From: an uncultured Dorea sp.
GTDB lineage: Bacteria > Bacillota > Clostridia > Lachnospirales > Lachnospiraceae
DNA: 49,630 nt
Assembly (NCBI GenBank): GCA_910579925.1
Contig: CAJTVY010000027.1
Span: 1 to 49,630 of the forward strand
Direction: 5' to 3'
Part shown: piece by piece, positions 32,879 through 41,156 of the stretch
Layout of the letters: each line of letters opens with the position of its first letter
How positions within the stretch are numbered: the first letter of the stretch is position 1
Made by a program: the position numbers and the translations under genes
Notes under the pieces: generated by a model
The model's input: only the letters and a program-made list of their open reading frames with translations
Told to the model about the DNA's origin: nothing
The model's database searches: none

Positions 32879-33490
32879 TCAGAACGGTTCACAGACATCC
32901 ATTACCTTACGGATCTCCTCATATGGGAATCCCTTGCGCAGAAGATACCCGGCCATCTTCTGCTTCTGCATGTAATCCGCCGTATCTGGCGAAAACTTCT
33001 TCTTTCTTAAAAGAATCTCAATTGCCGCCCTGGAATCCTCACCGTCATAAAATTCCTCAAGGGCCCGGCTTACCTCCTCCCGCGCAATCCCCTTCTGACA
33101 CAAAGCAGCATAGAGTTCCTTACGGCTCTTCTTTGCCTTTCTCCCTTGGATGAAACTTCGGGCATATTCCGCATCATTGAGATAGCCGAAAGACTTTACA
33201 TAAGCCACCGCTTCTTCTGCGACACAGTCTGGATATCCGCCAGTCTTAAGCTTCCCACGGAGCTGGGCTTCTGTACGCCCCATATCGTTCAGAAGATGAA
33301 GAGCGCGCGCCTTAGCCCTTTTCAGGATTACCTTCTTAAGGATCTCTTCGTAGACTTTCTCATCAAGTTCCCCCTCTTCCTCGATCTGATATCGGGATAG
33401 TTCGCCCTTATAGAGGATGAAGGCCGCCTGCTCGTCCACATATACACGGAACCGGGTCTTCGTCACCGGTTCAATCTTTGTCACTGTCAT
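32879..33490 (-). CDS. recX: regulatory protein RecX
   Basis: This 203-residue protein is made of repeated three-helix RecX motifs (for example RAKARALHLLNDMGRTEAQLRGKL, and GYLNDAEYARSFIQGRKAKK, which is the most conserved RecX stretch). RecX binds within RecA filaments and limits their activity. The ATG at 33490 is preceded by AGGGGA. A 115-base gap with a partial palindromic element separates it from recA, so it is probably expressed from the recA promoter. Confidence 0.92.
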   Translation of the reverse strand: MTVTKIEPVTKTRFRVYVDEQAAFILYKGELSRYQIEEEGELDEKVYEEILKKVILKRAKARALHLLNDMGRTEAQLRGKLKTGGYPDCVAEEAVAYVKSFGYLNDAEYARSFIQGRKAKKSRKELYAALCQKGIAREEVSRALEEFYDGEDSRAAIEILLRKKKFSPDTADYMQKQKMAGYLLRKGFPYEEIRKVMDVCEPF

Positions 33491-33543
33491 ATCTGTCAAT
33501 CCCCTGTCTGTCCTTGATACCGCACAGCAAGTGTGCAGTTACA

Positions 33544-33557
33544 GGCTGAACTGTTAC
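33544..33557. repeat. partial copy (D) of the palindromic intergenic element
   Basis: GGCTGAACTGTTAC matches the right arm of the element at 29048 exactly. The left arm is missing or strongly altered, and the surrounding bases form other imperfect repeats (GTGTGCAGTTACAG, CTGTTACAG). It sits between recA and recX. Confidence 0.45.
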
Positions 33558-33605
33558 AGCCCGGCTGCGTTGCGGCTATGATGAATGATTCCCTCTGACC
33601 TACGC

Positions 33606-34772
33606 TTACTCTGTCATCCCGTCGTCCGATTCCTCCGGGATCCCGCCGTCATCCGCATCCGCTTCCTTTGGCATCTCTTCTGCAGACGTCTCGGCTTTTG
33701 CCTTTGACTTCCTGCCGCCCTTCTTGCCTCCATCCTTTGGCATCGGCTTCACGCTCTTTTCCTCCAGAGGCGTATCCTCGGCAATCTGGTAATGACTTCG
33801 GATCTTAGCCTCCAGTTCTGCCATCACCTCCGAATGCTCCTGCAGATAAGCCTTGGCATTCTCCCGTCCCTGTCCGATCTTGTCCCCGTTATATGCATAC
33901 CAGGCGCCGCTTTTGCTCACCAGCTTACATTCTACGGCCAGATCCAGAATATCTCCTTCCCGTGAAATTCCTTTACCAAACATGATATCAAACTCGGCCT
34001 CCTTAAACGGCGGCGCAATCTTGTTCTTCACCACCTTCACGCGGGTTCTGTTCCCTACCATGTCTCCGCTCTGCTTCAGAGTCTCAATCCTTCTGACCTC
34101 CATACGAACCGAGGCATAGAACTTAAGGGCACGGCCGCCTGTCGTCGTCTCCGGATTCCCGAACATCACGCCCACTTTCTCACGAAGCTGGTTAATAAAG
34201 ATTACGACACAGTTAGACTTACTGATCACTGGCGTCAGCTTACGAAGGGCCTGGGACATCAGCCGGGCCTGCAGGCCTACATGGCTGTCTCCCATGTCGC
34301 CTTCAATCTCCTGCTTCGGCACCAGCGCCGCGACAGAATCCACAACAATAATATCCATGGCCCCGGAACGTACCATGGTTTCTGTGATCTCAAGGGCCTG
34401 GTCCCCGCTGTCCGGCTGTGAAATGTACAGTTCGTCAATGTCAACACCGATGTTCTTTGCATAGACCGGATCCAGCGCATGTTCCGCATCGATAAACCCG
34501 GCAATGCCTCCCCTCTTCTGCACTTCTGCAATCATATGTAGTGCAACCGTCGTCTTACCGCTGGACTCAGGACCATAGACTTCCACAATCCTTCCTCTTG
34601 GAACACCGCCAAGTCCAAGGGCCAGATCCAGGCTTAAAGACCCTGTCGGAATCGTCTCTACCGATACCTGTGCCTTAGGATCTCCAAGCTTCATGACCGT
34701 ACCTTTCCCAAAATCCTTCTCAAGCTTCGCTATCGCAGCATCTAATGCTTTCTTCTTCTCTTCATTGGCCAT
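33606..34772 (-). CDS. recA: recombinase RecA
   Basis: This 388-residue ATPase drives homologous recombination and LexA cleavage. Walker A GPESSGKTT lies at about 67-75, Walker B in MDIIVVDSVAALVPK, loop L1 in EGDMGDSHVGLQARLMSQALRKL, and the L2 region in FINQLREKVGVMFGNPETTTGG. The C-terminal tail is long, acidic and Lys-rich, as is common. The ATG follows AAGGAG by 8 bases. A perfect SOS box lies 20-40 bases upstream, so it is a LexA-regulated gene. recX follows. Confidence 0.98.
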   Translation of the reverse strand: MANEEKKKALDAAIAKLEKDFGKGTVMKLGDPKAQVSVETIPTGSLSLDLALGLGGVPRGRIVEVYGPESSGKTTVALHMIAEVQKRGGIAGFIDAEHALDPVYAKNIGVDIDELYISQPDSGDQALEITETMVRSGAMDIIVVDSVAALVPKQEIEGDMGDSHVGLQARLMSQALRKLTPVISKSNCVVIFINQLREKVGVMFGNPETTTGGRALKFYASVRMEVRRIETLKQSGDMVGNRTRVKVVKNKIAPPFKEAEFDIMFGKGISREGDILDLAVECKLVSKSGAWYAYNGDKIGQGRENAKAYLQEHSEVMAELEAKIRSHYQIAEDTPLEEKSVKPMPKDGGKKGGRKSKAKAETSAEEMPKEADADDGGIPEESDDGMTE

Positions 34773-34794
34773 CTTACAATCTCCTTTTCGCGCA

Positions 34795-34810
34795 ACGAAC
34801 GAATGTTCGT
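34795..34810 (-). promoter_or_regulatory. LexA (DinR-type) SOS box of recA
   Basis: ACGAACGAATGTTCGT is a perfect palindrome matching the Gram-positive SOS box core GAAC-N4-GTTC. It lies just downstream of the predicted -10 box and 22 bases ahead of the recA start, where LexA would block transcription. Confidence 0.9.
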
Positions 34811-34822
34811 TTTCTGATTAAT

Positions 34823-34851
34823 ATAGTAGTATACTTGTTACAAAATGTCAA
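34823..34851 (-). promoter_or_regulatory. sigma-A promoter of recA
   Basis: On the minus strand a perfect -35 TTGACA (34846-34851) is followed after 17 bases by TACTAT (34823-34828). TATATT two or three bases further downstream could also serve as the -10 box. The SOS box lies directly after. Confidence 0.65.
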
Positions 34852-35003
34852 CACCAAATTTGGGAAAACACTCGAAAATCTTTGAATTTATCCAGACGTA
34901 TCTCACAGAAGCTGTTCAGAAAAACAGAAATTATGTCTGATTTAAAAATAGCACACTCTCTCCCCTTTTGTCAACCGCCGACCCAAAAAACAGTCCCATA
35001 GAA

Positions 35004-35034
35004 GTAACAGTGAAGCCGGAAGGCTGAGCTGTTA
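35004..35034. repeat. small palindromic intergenic element, copy B, with flanking 9-base duplication
   Basis: GTAACAGTGAAGCC, GGAA and GGCTGAGCTGTTA make the same hairpin as copy A. It is bounded by CCCATAGAA on both sides (34995-35003 and 35035-35043), exactly as a target-site duplication would look. It lies between recA and the carboxypeptidase gene. A second hairpin (TAACGGT with ACCGTTA, about 35046-35088) follows and may act as the transcript end of that gene. Confidence 0.75.
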
Positions 35035-35082
35035 CCCATAGAATATAACGGTACAGGTTATGATTCACAGTCATATTAACCG

Positions 35083-36288
35083 TTACAGAAAAGCCAGTCT
35101 CGTAATCCACAGAAGCGCCCATTTAAGATCCCGCTCCCGTACCGCCTCTGTGGTCACAACCTCATAAGAAGCAATCTCTTCCCCTTCCAGAAGATAACGA
35201 ACGCTCCCCACAACTTCTCCTTCACTCACAGGCGCTTTTAGAGAATCTTTCACATCGGTACTCACTTTTACGCCTTCATCCTCACGAAGCAGCACCGGAA
35301 TCTCTTCCTTTCCTGCCACCTGGACGGGAACCGAAAGTTCTGTCTCGTAAGGTCTCTCTTCTTTTACGCCCTGAAGAACCGCAACCTCCGGCAGTGTCAC
35401 GTCTTCCCATACATCCCGGTACTGATAGCCGGCAATTCCGTACTCCATCAGCTTACGGGTATCCTTCCATTTATATCCCTTGTTGTTCGGCCATCCGCAT
35501 GCAAGCAGAGCTACGATAAAAGTTCTATCGTCGCGCCTTACCGCCCCCACGTAGCAGTAGCCGGCATCCGAGGTAAACCCTGTCTTCCCGGTCAGCGCTC
35601 CCTCCATCATATCCAGAAATGCATTATGGTTGACACAGGAAAAATTTCTTTTCCCTTCTACGTCGCTGAACTGATAATTCTTCGTCTGCGTGATCTCAAG
35701 AAATTCCTCCCGGCAGGGAGACTGCATGATACAGTATCGCATAATCGTCGCAAGATCTCTGGCTGTCGTGGAATGAGCGCCGCCCTCGTCACTCTCATCC
35801 AGTCCGTTCGGCGTCACGAAATGTGTATCCTCGCACCCCAGTTCCCCGGCCTTCTGGTTCATCAGTTTCGCAAATTCCTCCACTGTTCCCGAAATTCCTT
35901 CTGCAATCACCACCGCGCTGTCGTTGTGAGATTCCAGCATCAGTGAATACAGAAGATCCTTCAGATAGAACTGCTCCTTCTCTCTGACCCCCAGCCTGAC
36001 CTTGGGACGTCCCGAAGCATAAGCCGATGCCGTAACCACCTGCCCCTCTTCCTGGTTCTCCAGCGCAAGGATACAGGTCATGATCTTGGTCGTGCTTGCC
36101 ATTGGCCGGATCTTCTCTTCCTCCTTGCCAAATAAAACACGCCCACTGTCAGCATCCATAAGCACCGCTGACCGGGCGTATAACTCCTTTGGCGCCTCCA
36201 CACTCTCTTCGGCCCGGGCCCTGATATTCCCAAACCCTGAGAACAGTAAACAAATCATGAGTAAGCACACTGTCATTTTCTTTTTCAT
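35083..36288 (-). CDS. dacF: D-alanyl-D-alanine carboxypeptidase (S11, DacF-like)
   Basis: This is a 401-residue secreted penicillin-binding protein. A signal peptide (about 1-26, ending ARAEE) is followed by the S11 catalytic domain with STTK (65-68), SHN (120-122) and KTG (235-237). A PBP5-type C-terminal beta domain comes next, then a hydrophobic C-terminal anchor (LKWALLWITRLAFL) in place of a full amphipathic helix. It trims the terminal D-Ala of peptidoglycan stem peptides. The ATG at 36288 fits the signal peptide; a GTG at 36300 is possible and neither site has a strong ribosome binding site. It lies next to scpAB, as in many clostridia. Confidence 0.93.
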   Translation of the reverse strand: MKKKMTVCLLMICLLFSGFGNIRARAEESVEAPKELYARSAVLMDADSGRVLFGKEEEKIRPMASTTKIMTCILALENQEEGQVVTASAYASGRPKVRLGVREKEQFYLKDLLYSLMLESHNDSAVVIAEGISGTVEEFAKLMNQKAGELGCEDTHFVTPNGLDESDEGGAHSTTARDLATIMRYCIMQSPCREEFLEITQTKNYQFSDVEGKRNFSCVNHNAFLDMMEGALTGKTGFTSDAGYCYVGAVRRDDRTFIVALLACGWPNNKGYKWKDTRKLMEYGIAGYQYRDVWEDVTLPEVAVLQGVKEERPYETELSVPVQVAGKEEIPVLLREDEGVKVSTDVKDSLKAPVSEGEVVGSVRYLLEGEEIASYEVVTTEAVRERDLKWALLWITRLAFL

Positions 36289-36350
36289 CCGCCACACCAC
36301 ATATCATTACGTTACTGCAATATATGTAGTAATCTATCCGCCTATTCCTG

Positions 36351-36929
36351 TTAAATGTCCAGCTTTAACTGAACCTCTTCCTCTGCCTCCTCCTTAAAAC
36401 TCTCCATCTGCTCAGGATTCAGACTCGGCAGGTCGTCCACTGACTGAACGCTGAACCTTCTTAAGAATTCCTCTGTAGTCCCGAACAGAATCGGCTTCCC
36501 TGGAGCATCCAGCCTTCCGCACTCACTCACCAGGTTATATTCCACCAGTTTATTGACCGCATGATCCGACTTGACTCCCCGAATCTTCTCTACTTCCAGC
36601 TTCGTCACAGGCTGCTTATACGCAATAATAGAAAGCGTCTCAAGAAGAACGTCCGTCAGCACGTACTTCTTAGGCTGCTTTGCCACGCGAATAAGATACT
36701 CGTACGTCTCTTTCTTCGTACACATCTGAAAAGCATCCTCCAGTTCAATGACCCGGATTCCCCGATCCTCTGCTTCGTATTTATCCATCATCCTGTGAAC
36801 GATCCTGCGTGTGGTATCTTTGTCATGCCCGATGGCCGCTGCAATCTTCTCTAATTCCACAGAGTCCCCCATTGTAAACAGGACCGCCTCTATAACGCCC
36901 TCTAATCTGTTAATCTCCACTTCGTCCAT
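36351..36929 (-). CDS. scpB: segregation and condensation protein ScpB
   Basis: This 192-residue protein has two winged-helix domains (EGVIEAVLFTMGDSVELEKIAAAIG, then TLSIIAYKQPVTKLEVEKIRGVKSDHAVNKLVEYNLV), the ScpB hallmark. ScpB dimerises and binds ScpA to complete the SMC condensin for chromosome compaction. The C-terminal tail is acidic. It begins 16 bases after scpA on the same strand. Confidence 0.95.
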   Translation of the reverse strand: MDEVEINRLEGVIEAVLFTMGDSVELEKIAAAIGHDKDTTRRIVHRMMDKYEAEDRGIRVIELEDAFQMCTKKETYEYLIRVAKQPKKYVLTDVLLETLSIIAYKQPVTKLEVEKIRGVKSDHAVNKLVEYNLVSECGRLDAPGKPILFGTTEEFLRRFSVQSVDDLPSLNPEQMESFKEEAEEEVQLKLDI

Positions 36930-36945
36930 AATCCCTTTCCACCTC

Positions 36946-37689
36946 TTATGCTTTTGACTGGATCATGATCTCATCAAAGGGATTCTCCTGCTCGATCATA
37001 ATCGTCCCTTCCTTCATCAACTGCAGAATCGCAAGAAACGTCACCACAATCTGAATCCTGGATCCCTGTTTCTCCAACAGTTCCCGGAACATAAAGCGTC
37101 TGTGCCCCCTGGCATATTCCGCCACATAAGTAAGCTTGTCCGGCAGGGTCACTTCCTCCTTCTCGATCTTCCCGAACTTACTTCTGACAGGGTCAATCTT
37201 GTCCGCCCGCCTTTTCATCACATTCCGGAATACCTTGTGAAGAGCAGAAAGAGTCAGATCCCCCAGAAGTTCGTCAAGATTCACTGGCTCGACATAGCCA
37301 AGGACCTCCTCTGGGATCGTAGGACGCTTATACATTACCTGCTCCCCTTCCACCTGCCTGTCCCTCAGTTCATAAGACATGTATTTATACATCTTATATT
37401 CCAGAAGCTGGGCGACCAGTTCCTGGCGCGGATCCTCCTCTTCCCCTTCTTCGTTGACTTCTTTCGGGAGCAGCATGCGGCATTTGATGTCAAGCAGCGT
37501 TGCCGCCATTACCAGGAACTCGCTCATAATATTCAGATCTTCCTTTTCCATCGCCTTAATGTAATCCATATACTGGCTGGTGATCTCCACGATCGGGATA
37601 TCATAGATATCAATCTTATTCTTATCAATCAAATGCAGAAGCAGGTCCAGCGGCCCTTCAAAGACCTGCAGTTTTACCGGAATCCCCAT
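36946..37689 (-). CDS. scpA: segregation and condensation protein ScpA (kleisin)
   Basis: This 247-residue kleisin begins VKLQVFEGPLDLLLHLIDKNKIDIYDIPIVEITSQYMDYI, the ScpA N-terminal SMC-binding domain. An acidic linker and a C-terminal winged helix (FRELLEKQGSRIQIVVTFLAILQLMKEG) that caps the SMC ATPase head follow. The ATG follows AGGAGAG by 6 bases. It is adjacent to scpB. Confidence 0.95.
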   Translation of the reverse strand: MGIPVKLQVFEGPLDLLLHLIDKNKIDIYDIPIVEITSQYMDYIKAMEKEDLNIMSEFLVMAATLLDIKCRMLLPKEVNEEGEEEDPRQELVAQLLEYKMYKYMSYELRDRQVEGEQVMYKRPTIPEEVLGYVEPVNLDELLGDLTLSALHKVFRNVMKRRADKIDPVRSKFGKIEKEEVTLPDKLTYVAEYARGHRRFMFRELLEKQGSRIQIVVTFLAILQLMKEGTIMIEQENPFDEIMIQSKA

Positions 37690-37796
37690 AGAACTCTCCT
37701 AAACTCTTTTCTGATACGTCAAAATTTACAACCGTATTATTATACAGGATATTCTCTGTTTCCACAAGTTCTGGTTTGAAAAAGGAATGAACCAAT

Positions 37797-37872
37797 GTAA
37801 CGGTTCGTTGCTGTGAGCACCCGGCGGGTTTGAACAGTAACAACGGTTCAGCCTTCCGGCTTCACTGTGACT
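37797..37872. repeat. long form (copy C) of the palindromic intergenic element
   Basis: The block runs from GTAACGGTTCG to the reverse of the copy A/B hairpin (GGTTCAGCC TTCC GGCTTCACTGTGAC at 37845-37871). It is bounded by AACCAAT at 37790-37796 and 37873-37879. It has a second internal hairpin (ACCCGGCGGGT). Its ends GTAAC and GTGAC are roughly inverted. The right duplication overlaps the stop codon of the phosphoesterase gene, so insertion may have set that gene's end. Confidence 0.6.
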
Positions 37873-38728
37873 AACCAATTTCCACCACCACTACTTCCGC
37901 CGGATTCAGAAACCGGACCGGCACAGAATGTACGCCAAGTCCCCTGCTGACCACTGCTGCAGTCTCCCCCAGACGGTAGCGGCCGCCGGAATATTCTGGA
38001 AATAACGTAAAGTCCGGGGCAATCACTCCGCCGATCCCTGGAATACGCACAACACCGCCATGATAATGGCCAGACAGGATCAGATCTGCCCCCCAGTCAG
38101 AGTACGCCTTGATATGCGCCGGATGATGCGCAAGCAGAATCTCGTACGCATCCCCGGCCCGGCCTGCTTTCTTCTCGATATCCGCCGCCTTAATCCGGTT
38201 CCTGGCCCGGCGTTCATACGCTCGAAGCGGGATCTCAAGCCCCGTAATACGAACCTTTTCATTGTCCCAGAAAACCGTCACAGATTCATTCTCCAGAAAA
38301 CGGATTCCCGCCTTCTCAAGTTCGCTCTTATAAACCCTGTATGAACGCTTATATTTCCCTGGACGCTCCTTCATCTTCTGCTCATGATTGCCGTTGGCAT
38401 GGTATACCGGGCAGATCGCCGGAAGACGGGACAGGAACTTCACCGTATGATCATAAGATGATTCGTCCTTACGAAGCAGCATATCGCCGCCCACCAGGAT
38501 CAGATCCGGCTTCTCCCTGGCAATCGCAAGGTAAAGCGGTTCATTCTCCTTCCCATAACAGTAATTGTGAAGGTCGCTTAAAAAAATGATCTTTCTCGCT
38601 CTCTGAAGCCCGGACAGTTTCCGGGACGTCACGGTATAATGAGTTACCTTGAAACAGCGCAGTTCCCTTACCAGTTCCCCGATAGCCGCAACCAGGCACG
38701 CCCCTATGATCGTCATTATTCTTTTCAA
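37871..38728 (-). CDS. membrane-anchored metallophosphoesterase (YkuE/YaeI-like)
   Basis: This protein is about 285 residues. After a short basic start and one membrane helix (MTIIGACLVAAIGELV), the calcineurin-like core shows FLSDLHNY, LVGGDML, HANGNHEQK, LLAHHPAH and LSGHYHGG, the five metal-site motifs. Related enzymes cleave UDP-diacylglucosamine or other lipid-linked phosphoesters. The start is uncertain: a TTG at 38728 has AAGGAG 11 bases upstream, an ATG at 38716 is possible, and a TTG at 38785 gives 304 residues. Its stop overlaps a flanking repeat of the palindromic element. Confidence 0.88.
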   Translation of the reverse strand: MKRIMTIIGACLVAAIGELVRELRCFKVTHYTVTSRKLSGLQRARKIIFLSDLHNYCYGKENEPLYLAIAREKPDLILVGGDMLLRKDESSYDHTVKFLSRLPAICPVYHANGNHEQKMKERPGKYKRSYRVYKSELEKAGIRFLENESVTVFWDNEKVRITGLEIPLRAYERRARNRIKAADIEKKAGRAGDAYEILLAHHPAHIKAYSDWGADLILSGHYHGGVVRIPGIGGVIAPDFTLFPEYSGGRYRLGETAAVVSRGLGVHSVPVRFLNPAEVVVVEIG

Positions 38729-38841
38729 TCTTCTTCTCTCCTTCTCATCTTGGATAATTATATAATTATTCCTGTCATTTTGCAAATAGATATGTTAGAA
38801 TAATTCTTAAACAAATATTATTTCACAAGGGAGGTTTTTAT

Positions 38842-40629
38842 ATGACTGTACCAGAAAGGATTGCCGCTCTTCGTTCTCTGATGGCGGAAAAAGGGTATGA
38901 TGCCTATCTGATCCCGACGGACGACAATCACCAGAGCGAATACGTGGGAGAACATTTTAAGGCAAGGGCATTCATGACCGGATTCACCGGTTCTGCCGGA
39001 ACCGCCGTCATCACGAAGACAGAGGCCGGACTGTGGACAGACGGCAGATACTTTATTCAGGCCGCAAAGCAGCTTGAAGGAAGCGGCGTTACGCTGTTTA
39101 AGATGGGTCAGCCCGACGTTCCCACTCTGGAAGACTATATCGCAGACGTTTTGCCGGAAGGCGGAACCCTGGGCTTTGACGGAAGAGTCGTTGCCATGGG
39201 AGAAGGACTGGCGTTAAAGTCCGCACTGCTTCCGAAGAATGGAAAGATCGACTTTTCGGAAGATCTTGTGGACAAGATCTGGGAAGACCGACCGCCGCTG
39301 TCCGAGAAACCAGCCTTTGCCTTAGGTCTTGAGTATACAGGCGAAAGCACAAAGGATAAACTGACCCGGATCCGGGAGGCTATGAAGAAAGAAGGGGCGA
39401 ACATCCACATTCTTGCCGCACTGGACGATATCTGCTGGACCACCAACTTAAGAGGCGACGACATCGAGTATTTCCCGCTTCTTCTGTCCTATGCCATCAT
39501 CACCATGGAAGACATGAAGCTTTATGTAGACGAGCGGAAACTGACAGAAGAGATGAAGGACAACCTTAAGAAAGACAACATTTCCATCCATCCCTATAAC
39601 TCCATTTACCAGGACGTTAAAAGCCTGAATACCGGAGATACCGTGCTGGTAGATCCATCCCGGCTTAACTACGCTCTCTATAACAGCATTCCTTCTGGAG
39701 CAAAGGTTATTGAGAAGATGAATCCGGAAGTTCTGATGAAGGCAATGAAGAATGACACAGAACTGAAGAACATCATTCATGCCCACATTAAGGACGGCGT
39801 TGCCGTCACAAAGTTCATGCACTGGCTGAAAAAGAATGTGGGAAAGATCGAGATCACAGAGATCAGCGCTGCTGAAAAGCTTGATTCTTTCCGTAAAGAG
39901 CAGGAAGGTTATCTGTGGCAGAGTTTTGAACCCATCTGCGGCTCTGGGGAACACGCTGCCATCGTTCACTATGCCGCGACGCCTGAGACCAATATTCCGG
40001 TAACGACAAACGGGCTGTTTCTGACGGATACCGGCGGCGGTTATATGGAAGGCTCCACCGACATCACAAGAACATTTGCCTTCGGAGAACTGACGAATCG
40101 TATGAAAGATGATTTCACGACGGTCCTTCTGTGCAACCTTCACCTGGCCCGCGCAGTATTCCCTTACGGGATTTCCGGTTTCAACCTGGATGCCATGGCA
40201 AGGACTCCTGCGTGGGAACGGGGACTTGACTACAACCACGGCACAGGCCACGGCGTCGGCTATCTGATGAACATCCACGAGGCTCCCGCAGGCTTCCGCT
40301 GCGCGGTCCGTGAGAAAGAAAAAGCTCCCCTTGAGGCAGGAATGGTGATCACCAACGAGCCGGGTATCTACATCGAAGGTTCTCACGGAATCCGTACTGA
40401 GAATGAACTGGTGATCAGAAAAGGACAGAAGACGGAGTACGGACAGTTCCTTTATTTTGAGCCGATTACCTATGTTCCCATTGATCTGGACGCCGTCAAT
40501 CCCGATATGATGAGACAGGAAGACAAAGAACAACTGAATGCCTACCATGCAAAGGTATACGAACTCATTTCACCTCATCTGAACGAGGAGGAGAAAGAGT
40601 GGCTTAAAGAGTATACCCGGGCGATCTGA
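38842..40629 (+). CDS. pepP: Xaa-Pro aminopeptidase (M24B)
   Basis: This 595-residue enzyme is of the long three-domain type, like the cytosolic aminopeptidase P of eukaryotes and many clostridia. Two N-terminal creatinase-like domains (about 1-300) precede the pita-bread catalytic domain. Metal ligands lie in LTDTGGGYMEGSTDITRT (two Asp), HGTGHGVGYLMNIHE (His), NEPGIYIEG (Glu) and TENELVI (Glu). It removes N-terminal residues that precede proline. The ATG follows AGGGAGG by 7 bases. A strong terminator follows. Confidence 0.95.
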   Translation: MTVPERIAALRSLMAEKGYDAYLIPTDDNHQSEYVGEHFKARAFMTGFTGSAGTAVITKTEAGLWTDGRYFIQAAKQLEGSGVTLFKMGQPDVPTLEDYIADVLPEGGTLGFDGRVVAMGEGLALKSALLPKNGKIDFSEDLVDKIWEDRPPLSEKPAFALGLEYTGESTKDKLTRIREAMKKEGANIHILAALDDICWTTNLRGDDIEYFPLLLSYAIITMEDMKLYVDERKLTEEMKDNLKKDNISIHPYNSIYQDVKSLNTGDTVLVDPSRLNYALYNSIPSGAKVIEKMNPEVLMKAMKNDTELKNIIHAHIKDGVAVTKFMHWLKKNVGKIEITEISAAEKLDSFRKEQEGYLWQSFEPICGSGEHAAIVHYAATPETNIPVTTNGLFLTDTGGGYMEGSTDITRTFAFGELTNRMKDDFTTVLLCNLHLARAVFPYGISGFNLDAMARTPAWERGLDYNHGTGHGVGYLMNIHEAPAGFRCAVREKEKAPLEAGMVITNEPGIYIEGSHGIRTENELVIRKGQKTEYGQFLYFEPITYVPIDLDAVNPDMMRQEDKEQLNAYHAKVYELISPHLNEEEKEWLKEYTRAI

Positions 40630-40649
40630 GTTTACCTTGCAGATATTTT

Positions 40650-40684
40650 AACATGCACCCTTAAAGGGTGCATGTTTTTTTTAT
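40650..40684 (+). terminator. intrinsic terminator after pepP
   Basis: AACATGCACCCTT pairs with AAGGGTGCATGTT around a single base, followed by a run of T. The very tight stem would open to a loop of about four bases. It lies 20 bases after the pepP stop. Confidence 0.92.
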
Positions 40685-40691
40685 AATTCTA

Positions 40692-40720
40692 TTGACATTC
40701 TTAAATATCTGTGATTTAAT
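40692..40720 (+). promoter_or_regulatory. sigma-A promoter of the GntR-ABC operon
   Basis: A perfect -35 TTGACA (40692-40697) and a -10 TTTAAT (40715-40720) are spaced by 17 bases. A candidate operator begins 10 bases downstream. Confidence 0.75.
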
Positions 40721-40730
40721 ACCATTATAG

Positions 40731-40746
40731 TTAGTTACTAAACTAA
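40731..40746 (+). promoter_or_regulatory. candidate operator of the GntR/YtrA-type regulator
   Basis: TTAGTT-ACTA-AACTAA is a perfect inverted repeat at about +4 to +20 relative to the predicted transcription start. YtrA-subfamily repressors typically bind such sites ahead of their own operon; assignment is by position. Confidence 0.55.
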
Positions 40747-40787
40747 TTAACCATATAAGCAACCAACAAAAAGCAAGGAGGATTCCT

Positions 40788-41156
40788 ATGAAACTTAACC
40801 TTGATCAGGAAAAGCCTATTTTCATCCAGATTGCCGAAGGTATCGAAGACGGAATTTTAACGGGCGCCTTTTTGGAGGAAAGCCAGATACCTTCTATTAC
40901 GGAATTTTCCGTAAATTATAAGATCAATCCCGCCACGGCGCTGAAGGGAATCAATCTGCTGGTGGACGAAGCCATTATATTCAAGAAGAGGGGGGTCGGC
41001 ATGTTTGTAGCAAAGGGAGCCGTAAGTAAGCTCAGGAAGAAAAGACAGGACCAGTTCTATGACAATTATATTCACAGACTGGTGGAAGAAGCAAAGAGAC
41101 TGGGGATCACCAGTGACGAGATCATTGCAATGATAGAAAGGGGATTTGTACAATGA
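40788..41156 (+). CDS. GntR-family regulator, YtrA subfamily
   Basis: This 122-residue protein has an N-terminal winged HTH (KPIFIQIAEGIEDGILTGAFLEESQIPSITEFSVNYKINPATALKGINLLVDEAIIFKKRGVGMFVAKGA) and only a short helical tail, the YtrA layout without a large ligand domain. AAGGAGG precedes the ATG. It overlaps the ABC ATPase by ATGA. In Bacillus, YtrA represses an ABC operon induced by cell-wall antibiotics; the same type of self-controlled operon is likely here. Confidence 0.92.
   Translation: MKLNLDQEKPIFIQIAEGIEDGILTGAFLEESQIPSITEFSVNYKINPATALKGINLLVDEAIIFKKRGVGMFVAKGAVSKLRKKRQDQFYDNYIHRLVEEAKRLGITSDEIIAMIERGFVQ

Noticed and set aside
34931..35122. Small open frame in the recA-dacF gap
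   Set aside because: It runs through the palindromic element and into dacF, with no ribosome binding site. It is best explained as repeat sequence.
39448..40548. Long open frame (366 codons) on the minus strand inside pepP
   Set aside because: It lies wholly inside a well-supported M24 peptidase, has no family motif and no good start site. It is a frame shadow.
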